64,000 bases of DNA from Tricholomella constricta (Eukaryota > Basidiomycota > Agaricomycetes > Agaricales > Lyophyllaceae), in the NCBI GenBank assembly GCA_013368375.1, contig JAACJP010000001.1, positions 1,798,001 to 1,862,000 on the forward strand, given 5' to 3'. Both the position numbers and the translations under genes were made by a program. Under the pieces are notes generated by a model. That model made no database searches. It had not been told where the DNA came from and worked only from the letters and a program-made list of their open reading frames with translations. This document shows, in pieces, positions 11,382 through 22,406 of this stretch (the first letter of the stretch is position 1; the number at the start of each line of letters is the position of its first letter).

Positions 11382-14217
11382 TTAGCGTCCACGAGCTGCC
11401 CCACTTCCACTCCCTCTTTGAGGGCTGGATCCACTGGCGTCGCCTGCTCTGCTCGATGACCGGCCAAAGAAGAAAGAGCTCGCATAGCTCTCCGCAACAT
11501 GGAGGGTATTGCGAAAGTTTCTCTTGACGCTTCTTCCTCGGCCGTCCCCAGAAGGCGTTTGTTGTTGAGCCAACTGTCTCTGTGGTTCGTCTGCGACTTG
11601 AACGGAGGGTATCCCGTTATCGCTCGGCTCTCGATAGGGCCAAGCAACGTGCGCCTGTGGCCGTTCAATATTTTGAGCCACATGTCCCAACGCCATAGTT
11701 TGCGTTCCGTACTCCATAGCCGAAGATAGGCTGCGAGATGCGTGATCCACCTCAACTAGAGGTGGCCTCTGATGGAATGTTTCCTCTCCGCTAGACCTTG
11801 CGCGATGCTGCGATGTCGGTTGCATCGACGACACCTGCGTTCCCCGTCCGTGCCCAATCTCCGCAAAGTTATACTCAGGTGTCATCGCCCCATTGCCTCG
11901 AGATGACACCCCGGACGGTGTGCCCTCTTGATATGTACGGAAGAAACCTGCGCCGTTCGAGTTGTTCGTCCCTGCGCTGCGGTTGGAGGCGACTTCGCTC
12001 AGAGACGGAGAGTTGGGCGTTTCGATTATCGGAAGCATGTCTGCCATCGAACGATGCCCCTGAGGCTGTCCCAGAGGTCGTCTCGATGGACCCTGCGCCA
12101 TTGAAGCCGCAAGGATCTGCGCGTTCAGCCGATTTGTAGCGCCTTCGATGTTGACGGAAGGCGGGACGTGTGACGCTGCGCTGCGGCTGGCAGGAATGGT
12201 GGAACCTCGGATTAGACGATCACGGCGGAAGACGAATTCATGCGAGGGCGGTGGGTTTGCAGGATATCGAAATTCGCGCGCTGATGCGGCGTACGCTGAC
12301 TCAGATAGCATCCGCCGAGATGCGTCGACATCTACATCGTCATTGTACCCATCATCAGGTTCCGGTGTATCCTCCACATTGTACAATTCATCCTCATCAT
12401 CATCTTCCTCGTATTCCGTATCATCAGTTCCATTCATATCGGTTATGTGGTCGAACAAGGCACTCAAGAATGAGCGAAGTTGTGATACACCTTTGCCGGA
12501 GTATACACAAAAGGCGGATTGCTGCGTGGAATTGAAATCCTATTTGACACGTTAGTTTGGGGAAAAAAAACAATGGCGTGTGGGTTTACCTTGGGCGGCT
12601 CGCGGCAGAATTGTTGCAGCTCTGGTTGCCGGAATGCAGGAACTCCAGTAAGACTGAGATGTGTCAGCTTGTCCAGCTTCTGTAGAAGGAAATGGATGGC
12701 CAAGACAGAAATTTGGTCACAGTAGGACAAATGGATCCGCTCTAGTGACGTGTGACGCTCGCCCAATGAGTATATGGCCTCGTCCGTGAGGTTGTTCACT
12801 CTAACTAGACCTATGCGTCGAAGCTTAGGCAAGGCTGATAATTCAAACACGGACATGTCCGTCAATAGAACACAATCTTTGCGGGGAAGGTCAGCAACGA
12901 GACTAAGAGGGCAACACCACATCAACACTTACTTGCGAAATCAACATATCTCAATCGAGTGCAAGACCGTGCGAGGGTTCGTACAGAGCTATCCGTTATC
13001 TTCGCCGCATGTCCCAGGTGCAGATAATGCAAGTGCCTTCCGAGCTTGCACATATTCTCCACTGAGCGATCCGTCAACAGGGAGCATTTCGACAACACGA
13101 GATTACGGATTTTTGGAGCGTAGGAAATGATTCCCTCGATAGCGTCATCCGTCACGAGGGAACACGCGGTCAAGTCGAGCATACGCAGGTGTTCCAAAGG
13201 ACGCGAGAGCACAAGGGGCGGCAGCTCCGTACCACTATCTGAAGGGTTGGAAGGGAAGGGGTGAGGCGCATCGTGCGGCACTAGCCCATCCGGCCGTGGC
13301 GGGGCTGGAAATGCGGCATCTGTAAGCTGCGAGCAGTGGGAAACGCGCATTTCACGCATATGGGTTGAGTGGATCCATATTTTGCGAATTGAGACGTCGG
13401 TGATGAGGTGGCAGTGATTGAGGTCAATTTCGAGGAGGAGCGGGCAGGATTTCGCGATAGCTGAGATGGGTGCATCTGTGAGGGTGGTCAACCCGCTGAG
13501 CTTCACCCGTCGGAGCATTGGGCAGCTTTGCGCAAACGCCATGATCCCTTCGTCAGAGACGTTTCTGCAGCCCGCGAGGTTGATACCTTGGAGACGCCTC
13601 GCGGCGAGAGCCAGACCGATAATAGCCTCGTTGGTTGTGTTTGCAACGCCGGTCAAGTCGACGGCAACAAGGTTGGGGAAACATGAAAGGATGCGGGTCA
13701 AAGTGTTGGCTGTGATATTTTCGCAGTTGATGAGAGTGAGCCGTTCGAGACGATCACAGGAAGCGAAGGTGGATAGTATTTCGTCCTTGACGCCTCCGCT
13801 GAGGGTTGACAGGTTGAGGCGACGGATAAAGCGGGCATATGTGAAGGTTTGATGATGTGCCACGAGACTTCTTGACATTTTTTTGAGCGTCTCATACTTG
13901 GGGAATACTGGTTTATGCCACAAAAGCTCGACTGAGCATTCACACCATTTGCGGGATACACGGAGGGCGCTTAGGACATCGCGGGTCGAATGGAGGTGCT
14001 TGAGGATGTGTATAAGAATTTCCGCAGGGAGTTGGGACATGGGAGAGCCCCTCGCGGAGATAATATTGTTTGGGCGGGTAGAGGACCAATGTGCGGGTGC
14101 AACTGCGAAGGGGTGATGGGCTTGGTCCGGGTGAAAGGGCGGTTTGGGGGCATCCTCGTCGTAGTCATCGTCGGAGAGGGATGTCGTGGAGGAGATGGGG
14201 AGCTTGTAGATGGTCAT
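11382..14217 (-). CDS. GRR1: F-box and leucine-rich-repeat protein GRR1
   Basis: This is the substrate receptor of an SCF ubiquitin ligase; in yeast Grr1 targets G1 cyclins and nutrient-signalling regulators. Three exons (12933..14217, 12590..12876, 11382..12539) give 909 residues. The F-box begins near residue 60 (MSQLPAEILIHILKHLHS). About thirteen cysteine-containing LRRs follow, with repeated LTLINCENIT, INLAGCRNVSDEGI and LDLTACSLVTDDAI units, ending near residue 520. The last ~380 residues are a disordered tail with an Asp/Glu-rich block, as in other fungal Grr1 proteins. I chose the ATG at 14217 because 59 codons upstream in the same frame show no conservation-like features and include the promoter shared with the divergent gene. 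Confidence 0.95.
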
Positions 14218-14346
14218 GGTGGTTGGACAACAAGAGGCAAGGAAGCCAGAGTGTCCAATGTTGGTCAGACGACAATCACGTGCGCACTGATGGAAAGGAA
14301 CACTTCTGGAGATTAACGAGAACTTGAAGAGACAGGTGCAGTCTTG
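14218..14346. promoter_or_regulatory. Short bidirectional promoter, GRR1 / orphan gene
   Basis: Only 129 bases separate the start codons of GRR1 (minus) and the orphan gene at 14347 (plus). Both promoters and 5' leaders must fit here or overlap the coding regions. No TATA box is visible. Confidence 0.6.
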
Positions 14347-14932
14347 ATGTCGCCTGCAGCTGAACCTCTCCCATCTCAGCCAGGGCCATCCCATTCCACC
14401 ATCGTCCCATCCACGTTTGACGACATCTTGGCCGCCACCGACCTCCCACCTCCGGGTCCTGATTACTATGCGGCCCGGAGGACTCTCTGGTTAGCCCCGC
14501 GGCCAAGCGTCCAGCATGCTCCTGTCGTGCCTTCCACCTCCCGCCAACGCTTGGAACACCTGCTAAGCTTATCTCCGCACCCGGAGGACGAATATGTATG
14601 GAATAACGGTCTCGCCAAAGTCTGGAAAACACTAGATGCAGGCGGAAGGCTTAAACGCAGGCTTCCTATGGCACTCATTGTATGTCCCATCGCCTCCTCC
14701 CCATCTCGCTCCCACGGTGTTCATACGTGTTATGAAGATCAGAGTCATTCACGCGGCATGGGTTCGCGACGATACATGGCCTGCGGGAGCTGTTGCACCT
14801 GAGCCAGATGACGTCCTTCCTGGTACACCCCCGGCCCCACTCATATCAGAGTATTCATCGGGAGCAACCACACCATGGTTGGCTTCTAATCATGGCGATG
14901 TGGAGACCAGTGAAAATACAGTTCCTTGTTAA
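14347..14932 (+). CDS. Fungal orphan protein, Pro/Ser-rich
   Basis: Two exons (14347..14679 and 14738..14932) give 175 residues. The intron is GTATGT..GAAG, 58 nt, phase 0. The N-terminal half is Pro/Ser-rich with TFDDILAATDLPPPGPDYYA near residue 24, then an ordered-looking LEHLLSLSPHPEDEYVWNNG and LAKVWKTLDAGGRLKRRLP. The splice joins LPMALI to IRVIHAAWVRDDTW, and the end is acidic and Ser-rich. I do not recognise a domain. It shares a 129-base promoter region with GRR1. The frame and the good intron support a real gene; function is unknown. Confidence 0.72.
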
Positions 14933-15169
14933 CGCGCGGAAGTGATATCTGACAGTAATGTCTGGTCAATCGAATACTTCAGTCTTTTCATTCTGTACTT
15001 GTTCAATTGATAGCTGCCAACTAACGCACGAACGTAGAGATCAATAACATGGATTCCACCGATAATATATACAACATAGCCCAAATGGGTCAGTCTAGGT
15101 CCTGGACACTGCTTGAAAAGTATATTGTGCAGGGTGATTGCCACAAGACTCTGGCTTGAATTTGCTTCT

Positions 15170-15611
15170 TCATGTTCGTGATGGTGGGGATACCTGAACT
15201 GGTGTTAAATAAGACCCTAACGGAAGAAGTGAGTGAACGCACAAGGATTACGCCATCTCCCCTGACGAACAACATCTCCATCTTCCGTTTCGCAACCTGG
15301 ACACAAGCAACATGCTATGAATGAATTGCAGATGGCTAAACCAGATGGTCCACGTACATTGACTGTGCCTTCCGCTGCGCCTTCTACATCTACCAGCATA
15401 ATAGTCTCCTCCACATCACTCAGGATCAAGTTCATGTGGCCATCGTATGCCTACATACTTCATGAGTTTTAGTCAAGTGCTCAGACAACGCGCTACGTAC
15501 GTGGAGAATCCCCGTTATTTCCCTATCGCCCCTAAGCTTCACGAAAACACGCTCGCTGAGGGACAGCCTGATGAGATCGAATGGCTCCTGGATGCCTGAG
15601 GATGGGTCCAT
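15170..15611 (-). CDS. LSM3: U6 snRNA-associated Sm-like protein LSM3
   Basis: Four exons (15501..15611, 15358..15450, 15243..15296, 15170..15193) join in phase 0 into 93 residues. The protein carries Sm motif 1 ([29 protein letters not shown], split by intron 1) and Sm motif 2 ([15 protein letters not shown]). Length and both motifs match LSM3, a member of the LSM2-8 ring that binds the U6 snRNA 3' end and of the cytoplasmic LSM1-7 mRNA-decay ring. The last exon has only seven sense codons (VSPPSRT). The start ATG at 15611 gives the short leader [18 protein letters not shown] expected for this subunit. Confidence 0.95.
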
Positions 15612-15711
15612 GAGAAGAGCAGGTTTGTCACATGTGTTTTAAACTCCGACACTTATCTTCCTCGCTGTGCTCAACGCGGACGACGGTTTGAACTCACTAC
15701 TCATCCTCACC
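15612..15711. promoter_or_regulatory. Shared promoter between LSM3 and U1-C
   Basis: Exactly 100 bases separate the divergent start codons of two spliceosomal protein genes. The stretch is pyrimidine/purine mixed with no evident TATA box. Joint regulation is an inference from the spacing. Confidence 0.6.
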
Positions 15712-16634
15712 ATGCCCGTTCGTCGTTGCCCCTCTATTCGTCTATTCCCGCATGCTTACCCCGATTGAACTCTGCAGAAACATTACTGTGACTATTGTGA
15801 TGTTTTTTTAACTCACGATTCAACATCAGGTAGAGTTCTCAATTCTTGTTGGTCGTTCTCATCTGACTTCTCTGGTATGCAGTGCGAAAAGCCCACAATA
15901 GCGGCAGGAATCATCTTTCTAATGTTCGGGACTACTATGCTTGTGCGCTAATTTTCCATATCGAGTGCGTCCATGCCTTCTAAACGTTCTCTTCTTTCCC
16001 AGCCCTTGGCCACGACAAAGCGCAGAGCATCATCGACCAGATCACATCTGCCTATGAAACGAGTGGAGGACCACCTCCTGGTGGCTTTGGATTCGGGCCG
16101 CAGCATCTCGGCGGACCTGGACCACCTGGATTTGGAGGGCCTCCAATGGGCTTCGGCGGACCTCCTATGCCCCCACCAGGGTTTGGTGGACGTAAGTTGG
16201 TTTGTGTCGATAAACCTTACGTGTGACTGACCACACTACAATAGCTCGTCCGCCATTCCCGCCTGGACCTGGCTTCCCACCCATGATGCCCCCAGGTGGA
16301 CCGCCATTCCCCCCAGGTGGTATGCCTCCGGGCGGCATGCCTCCAGGCGGTATGCCCCCTCCAGGCTTCGGAGGTACGCCATGCTATCCTTAGTTTTTTA
16401 TACCGACCGGTTAAACGATACATAGGACCCCCTCCCTTCCCTCCCGGCGGGCCCCCTGGAACTGGTGCCCCTCCTTTCCCTCCAAATGGAGTCCCTCCTG
16501 GGGCGCCCCCTGGAGGATTTTCTGGCTCGCCGCCTGCATCTCAAGGACCGCCTGCAAATGGTGGACCGCCGCCGCCAGTGTCAAGCGGGCCCAGCATCCA
16601 CCCGGACAGACTGAGAATGATGGGTGGAAGATGA
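15712..16634 (+). CDS. YHC1: U1 snRNP protein C
   Basis: Six exons (15712..15717, 15778..15829, 15883..15942, 16003..16191, 16245..16373, 16426..16634) give 214 residues. The first coding exon is only six bases (Met-Pro). The N-terminus is the U1-C type C2H2 zinc finger: MPKHYCDYCDVFLTHDSTS, then VRKAHNSGRNHLSNVRDYYA, with Cys at 6 and 9 and the two His in KAHNSGRNH. The rest is a long Pro/Gly/Met-rich tail (many PPG, GGPP and PPGGMPPGG repeats). U1-C contacts the U1 snRNA:5' splice site duplex and stabilises donor recognition. The gene is head to head with LSM3. Confidence 0.95.
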
Positions 16635-16937
16635 CATTGCAGGTTACGTAGGTGCATGTTATCTGTGCGTTCTCTCTTCAAGGTTTACCCAGTGGCACGC
16701 GAGTTTCTTCTTGAGCCGTGCTGTCCGCGGTTCTTCGTTGTGTGCTTGCCCAGGTGTAGCACTGCGACGATTTATTTACGGCGCCTTGCCCACCTAATTA
16801 TGTGTATTGAACTACTAAGGATGTGTGTGAACTTCATCATCATGACGAACGTTCGTCCAAAATTCCGCATTAGGCAGGTAGGCCCTGTTTAGTTCAAAGA
16901 GTATTCGTTTGTCCGCTACTTGCTGGCCTCTGGCATC
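16635..16937. other. Intergenic region between U1-C and VTC1
   Basis: About 300 bases with the U1-C 3' flank and the VTC1 promoter. No recognisable coding continuity or repeats are visible. Confidence 0.4.
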
Positions 16938-17538
16938 ATGTCAACGCAACCGCTCCTTCAAAGGACCGCCAACAAACGCATCGCCCTCCCCGTGCGCGTC
17001 GAACCCAAGGTCTCTTTCGCTAACGAGCGAACCTTTCTGTCATGGTTGCACTTTACCGTTGTTCTGGGAGGCCTCGCCGTAGGTTTGCTGAATTTTGGAG
17101 ATAAAGTACATCGCTTTCCTGTCCATTCCCGGATTCTACTGACATATTTGCGCCGTGATGTAGGTCGGTAAAATCAGTGCTGCAATGTTTTCTGTTGTCG
17201 GTGAGCATGCATGTCCTAGGTGTCTCACATGCCGTACCCCTCTTGACCGAGAATTCTACTCCTCTAGCTATGGCCATCATGGTTTATGCCCTATATACAT
17301 ATCATTGGCGGGCTGCTTCCATTCGTCGCGGCGGGCGAGGTCCGTATGACGATCGGCTCGGACCGGTGCGTGCTTTAGGTCTGCAGTCATGCACACACAT
17401 TCTAACATTTCCGACAAATACAGACTGTGTTATGCATTGCCTTGCTCGGTATTTGTGCTCTCCCTTTCAGACTTGTATTCCATCTAATCGTTATTAGTTG
17501 CCGTCATCATCAATTTCATCCTGCGGTTTACGGAGTAG
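16938..17538 (+). CDS. VTC1: Vacuolar transporter chaperone subunit VTC1
   Basis: Five exons (16938..17105, 17164..17200, 17268..17365, 17424..17448, 17498..17538) give 122 residues of the DUF202 family. VTC1 is the small membrane subunit of the complex that makes polyphosphate from ATP and passes it into the vacuole. The cytosolic start contains [19 protein letters not shown], the family signature. Three transmembrane helices follow ([52 protein letters not shown]), with the conserved loop [20 protein letters not shown] between helices 2 and 3. The fourth exon is 25 nt and codes for part of the third helix. The ATG at 16938 is preferred over an upstream in-frame codon because MSTQPLLQR is the usual start. 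Confidence 0.93.
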
Positions 17539-17791
17539 CCCTGAAATTGAACCCCTTCCATCGTCCTGCGTATGGAACGTCATAAGTTATTTGTCTTCTA
17601 CTGCCCCGTGCGACTTATCTTGTCCTGCCCCATACAACTTATCTCTGCGAATGTATGGTGTGAAAATAATCTTTCCTCCTAATAATATGATACAATACGG
17701 CCCCTTACAGAGATCGCATTCAGCTTAGTCTCCCAAAGTCAGTTGTAGATACTCCTTGAACCTGCAGGCTTAGGATATCCGTATCTAACGT

Positions 17792-19666
17792 TCAGCTCCG
17801 CTTCTGCCGCTTAGTACCCGCCCTCGTCGTCGCAGTCCCTGACGTGTCAACTGATGATATGGACATGGATCGTCGCGTCTGCAATAGGAAAACGCGTCAG
17901 CGACGGTGGTGCGAGAATATTACGCCAAACTTACGTGCTTCCTGCTTCGCGCACTTCTTGTGCTAAGCACGCTCTGCGCCCGCCCATCCTCACCCACTAC
18001 CTCTGCCCCATCATGCCCCTCATCTACGTCCATAGCCTCGGTACCCCCTGGTCGGCCCTCAGCACCCTGGCTCTCCCTCATCCCAAGCCGGCTTTTCAGG
18101 ACACGGATGTCATAGTCGACCTTATCTACCACTCGCTTGGTCTCAACAAGGGCCGTTGTTGCTTCTAGAAGCGACTCGAGCTGCATAATGTTATCACGGG
18201 TCGGCATGACGAGCCGACTGTGCGATATTCCAAGCTCTGCCAAAGCCGCCGTGATTTTGGGTGCAACCGCCGCTTTGGGTACTGGGAGCTTGTAGGATCG
18301 AAGATGTGCCGGCTGGTGTGCGGCTTTCGTGACAGGAATTGTGGTGGGAGGGTCGGTGCGAATGATGCAGTTCGCAGCATCTTTCGAGAGGTGTCAGATA
18401 AAGCATCTTTGTTAAGAATATGGAGGCTTTACCGAAGGCAGCATTTTTTGCAGTTTGAGGGCGCTTGACGATAGGAAAGCTGGCCGGAATTGCAGGCGTA
18501 GAGGGTGAATCCATATCCATGGCTGTAGAGCCGCGCTTCTTCTTCTTCGTGTCGATCACGAGGTTCATCAACCCTTCGTCCTCGACTATGTCAGGCAGAC
18601 CAGATTCGATCCCAGCTATCGTCCTCAAAAGCTCGTCTCGCTCTTTCCTGAAGCGTCGTTCATTTTGTTCTAGGCGTTTTACCTCGATGAAAAGGGCTTC
18701 CTCTTCTGCGATCTGTTCCGGCGTGCGGTTCTCCAGGCTCACAATGTACTTCTTGCGCGTTAGTTCTCGCTCTGGGGAAAAAATTATAGAGATGCAACAG
18801 AGTTCGGAGTGGTACACGTACCTTTATCGAAGAGATAACTCGTTATCATCTGTGCCTTACTGGCCTCGTCTCCAGCCCATGGCCGATTTCGCACAAGCTT
18901 TCTACACACGCTGTAATATCGTTCTTTCAAATCCTGCAAAGGGCGTGTTGAGACAAAGTAAGCTGTCACAGGATAGAAAACTCACATCGACCGTCCGAGG
19001 CACCCCTCCTGGATAGTCGTAACGATCATACACGACGAACCACCTCACATCATAATCCCGTGCCACCTTGAACAGATAATCTGTTTCTTCCTTTGACCAC
19101 TCCTTGTCTAAGAGCACGAATGAGGCAACGGTTCCACGTGAAAGTGATGTTGACCCACCTTCCAAGAAACGTGTATACTCGTCCTGGGAGTACGTGAATA
19201 CGTTAGGCGGGATATTGTATTTCGCAAACGGATATTCTAAATTTCCGTGAAATTACTGTCACACGAGGTTGAGAAAAATACGGGCATACCTGCGTCCTCT
19301 GGGGCTGAAGCTTTCACCCAATGACGAAGTTCGAGAGCATCCTGACGAGCACTGTTCTTGAACGCGCGACATTCCCTGTCGATCCACAGGTGCCTGGTAA
19401 TTTTCGTACCAGCAAATACAGTTTGAAACGCCTTACCATTTCACCTTGGAGCCTCCCCCAAGGTTTGGCTTTTGCTTTAGCCGTGGCTTCGTGAGAGCTA
19501 CTAACGACGGTGCGGATGGACCAATAAGGGAGTAGAGTTCTCTAGATATTCCTTCAGGTTTCCGTGTCGGTACAGAGGGCTGCTTCCTTGGTTGTGATGA
19601 CCCAGGTACTGCTGATGGTTCAGGGATGGAAAGGATGCTACGAACGTCTGCAGCTGAGGCGGCCAT
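17792..19666 (-). CDS. SWC4: SWR1/NuA4 complex subunit SWC4 (DMAP1)
   Basis: Homologue of SWC4/Eaf2 (DMAP1 in animals), shared by the SWR1 histone-exchange and NuA4 acetyltransferase complexes. The protein starts MAASAADVRSILSIPEP, a family signature, and is spliced through KWHLWIDRECRAFKNSARQD. It then has the SANT/Myb-like region: LLDKEWSKEETDYLFKVARD and VRWFVVYDRYDYPGG. After a Lys/Arg/Glu-rich helix (ERRFRKERDELLRTIAG) the conserved C-terminal domain reads RSYKLPVPKAAVAPKITAAL and VDKVDYDIRVLKSRLG. The last exon encodes a basic Ser/Thr tail. At least six introns were followed by frame. It faces the AAA ATPase gene across 204 bases. Confidence 0.92.
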
Positions 19667-19870
19667 GGTGGTCGAGATCAAGAGAGTTTCATCATCACGT
19701 GCATTTACTGAGCAGTCAGGTGACATCCGGACAAGCGGCGAATGAGGGCCGTTTGGGGACCACGATCATAAGCCAACTTCCACAAATGACACGGCCGCTG
19801 TGTTCAGTCCGCAGCTGTGCAACGAATCATCTCTTGACCGCCCATCGTCCGTTGCACTATAACCTTCAGG
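19667..19870. promoter_or_regulatory. Bidirectional promoter, SWC4 / AAA ATPase
   Basis: 204 bases between two divergent start codons. It must contain both promoters; a CACGTG-like ATCACGTGC palindrome sits at about 19696-19704. No TATA element is evident. Confidence 0.55.
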
Positions 19871-22128
19871 ATGGATTCGGATGATGCGTTTGTGAATGTG
19901 TGGTTTGACAAGGAGGATGGGCGGACGGGCCACGAGTGCAAGAAGGACTTCTACGGTAAATGGTCCGAGCAAGGTGTGTATATTATTGATTCCCAACCCA
20001 TCATATCTGAGGTGATGTGCAGCCTCGGCCAAGCACAGCAGCCCTCTCCTTGCTGGGTATGTTCTATCATGCCTGTCTGATCATAGGGTGAAGGTATTCA
20101 ACTAATCAATCTAGTGCCGACGCTCTTCGCCGCTTGTACCCCAACCACTCTGTCGTACTGACCACAGATTACAAGTTGAATATCCTCAATCACCCTGGTG
20201 TCTTAGCCACTCCTGTGGAGAAGACACCCCTAGTGACCAATACTATCTTCCTCCCCATAGCACGGGGTATGGGCGCCATACCCGGTCTCTTGGTCGAACT
20301 CGTCGAATTTGGAGCTTTTAAGATCTCTTGGGATGTACGTACACATCAAGACTGATGTCTCTTCGATAAAGCCCAATCTCACACACACCCATCACAGAAA
20401 TATGAGTACCTGCTCTTTGTCGTACAGGTGAGTGTCCTCTACGTTTGCCGTTATCTCCCCGCTTAGCGTCGGGCAATCGAACAGTTCCCTTCTGGGTTTG
20501 GTATGACCATTGCACGTTATGTTGTTCATCATGGTGACCTTACGCATATATCTCGCTTGGATCCCTCTGTGTGCTGACACTTGACATGTTTTAGGTCCCG
20601 AAGACCCTTCCCACCTTCTGCTCATCGCTGTCGGTGCTTGGTCGGTCCAGCTTCACGATGAGATATGGGTTTTCAATGAAGGCTGGTGGCAGAAAGACCA
20701 TGGTCTATGGGTGGAGATTCAGAAGGCCGACTGGAAGGATGTTATTCTCAAGGACACTTTCAAGAAGGCGCTACAGAAGGACGTGTATGGCTTCTTTGCC
20801 TCTGAGGAAATTTATAAAGATCTTGGTATCCCTTGGAAGGTACTGCTACATTTTCTTTTACTTATGCTGAATTTGAAAATGAATGTCCTCAGCGTGGCCT
20901 GATTATGTATGGGCCCCCAGGTAGGTTGGATATAATTCTTCGACGATACTGCGCATCTAACCAGCTACCCCAGGCAATGGTAAGACCATCAGCATCAAAG
21001 TCATCATGAAGACATGTGAAGAACAAGGTTTCACACCTCTTTATGTGAAATCCTTCCAAAGTCAGTTTCCCTTCTCATATAACACATATGTCCTTGTAAA
21101 TAAATGATCCGACCTTAGGTTACATGGGCGAGGAACGTTCAATGGCTGACGTTTTTAATCATGCCCGTCAAATGTCGCCCTGCGTTGTGATCCTTGAGGA
21201 CCTTGACAGTCTCATCAACGACAGGAATCGATCCTTCTTTCTCAATCAGCTGGATGGGTTAACGGGCAACGATGGTCTACTCGTCATTGGCACCACGAAT
21301 CATTTTGATAGACTTGACCCTGGTCTCAGCAGTCGTCCTAGCCGCTTCGACAGGAAATTGTACGTTTGACAATATTCTGGTGTCGTTTCTTCATATCTAA
21401 TAACAATGCTGCAGCAAGTTCGATGACCCCGATAGGGAAGAACGCGTCCTGTATGCCAAATACTGGCAGAACAAATTGAAGGATAACAAGAATATCTCGT
21501 TCCCTGATCAGTTGTTGGAGGACATTGCCGATGCAACGGAACAGTTCAGCTTTGCTTATCTGAAGGAAGCATTGTACGTTTTGCAGCATTGTTCTTCAAA
21601 TTTCAGTTCTCATATGTGGTTAGTGTATCCTCCCTCGTGGAATTGGCCAGTCAGGAAGGAGATGACAAACCCACATTCGAGGCGCTAATCAAAGCGCAGA
21701 TCAAGACGCTCAAAAAGGAGCTCGATCGAGGCGTTCTTCCGGCACCTGTTTCCTCATCCATGAAGAGCATGACCACCAGTGCAGCCCCCAAACGTCCCGC
21801 TCGCCCGACAAATGAACGCGACGTACATTCTCTTCTGGATTCGCTCTCTGAGTCCATTCGTTTGAAAGGCAGACGTTACGTTGAACCAATTGTCGATAAT
21901 CAACAAGATACTCGCCTGTTCATGGACACTGTGCTGTCCGACAGGCAAATCAGGGACAGCTCAGCGGAACCCTCCACAACACGGGGCCCCTATTCAGATT
22001 ACATTGCGCCACCTAGTGGCTTGGGAGAGGGAAGATATTCCAGCGTAAAGAGAGAGATGGATGTGGACATGGCTGAGCGGATGCATCAGCTAAGAATGAG
22101 GGATCTTCGATCAGGACATAAGTGGTAG
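19871..22128 (+). CDS. BCS1-like AAA ATPase
   Basis: Eleven exons (19871..19973, 20023..20056, 20115..20334, 20398..20427, 20467..20533, 20595..20839, 20893..20920, 20974..21060, 21119..21359, 21415..21573, 21624..22128) give 572 residues. The ATPase core has Walker A GPPGNGKT (split by an intron), Walker B VVILEDLDS, sensor GTTNHFDRLDPGL and the arginine-bearing SRPSRFDRKF. The Glu-Asp order in Walker B resembles BCS1. The N-terminal 250 residues (EIWVFNEGWWQKD and IYKDLGIPWKRGL) and the C-terminal disordered tail differ from mitochondrial Bcs1, and no N-terminal membrane anchor is seen. This is a fungal AAA subfamily whose partner and location are unknown. Confidence 0.85.
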
Positions 22129-22406
22129 GTTTGAGGTGATTGGTACTGGATACCCCTCCGTTCAAAGTGATCGCTCATATACGTCGGAATATGCGGGTCT
22201 GACTTAACAGAGAGTCGTGAGCCTTCTAGGAGCTAGCGCATATGTATTCCCAATGTATTCCTGACACCTGTCTTATCAGGATCTTATCTCGATCCCGATC
22301 TGGTAGAGCACAATCTTCCAGACTAGGCTCATTCGAGTCTTCAAATCTCTGTCCACGCCGGCTACACTCTCACATCTTGCTCTTTCCTTCTTGATACCTC
22401 TGAGCA

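Noticed and set aside
12148..12555. Plus-strand Ser-rich frame with a long Ser run
   Set aside because: It is the complement of Asp/Glu codons in the GRR1 tail.
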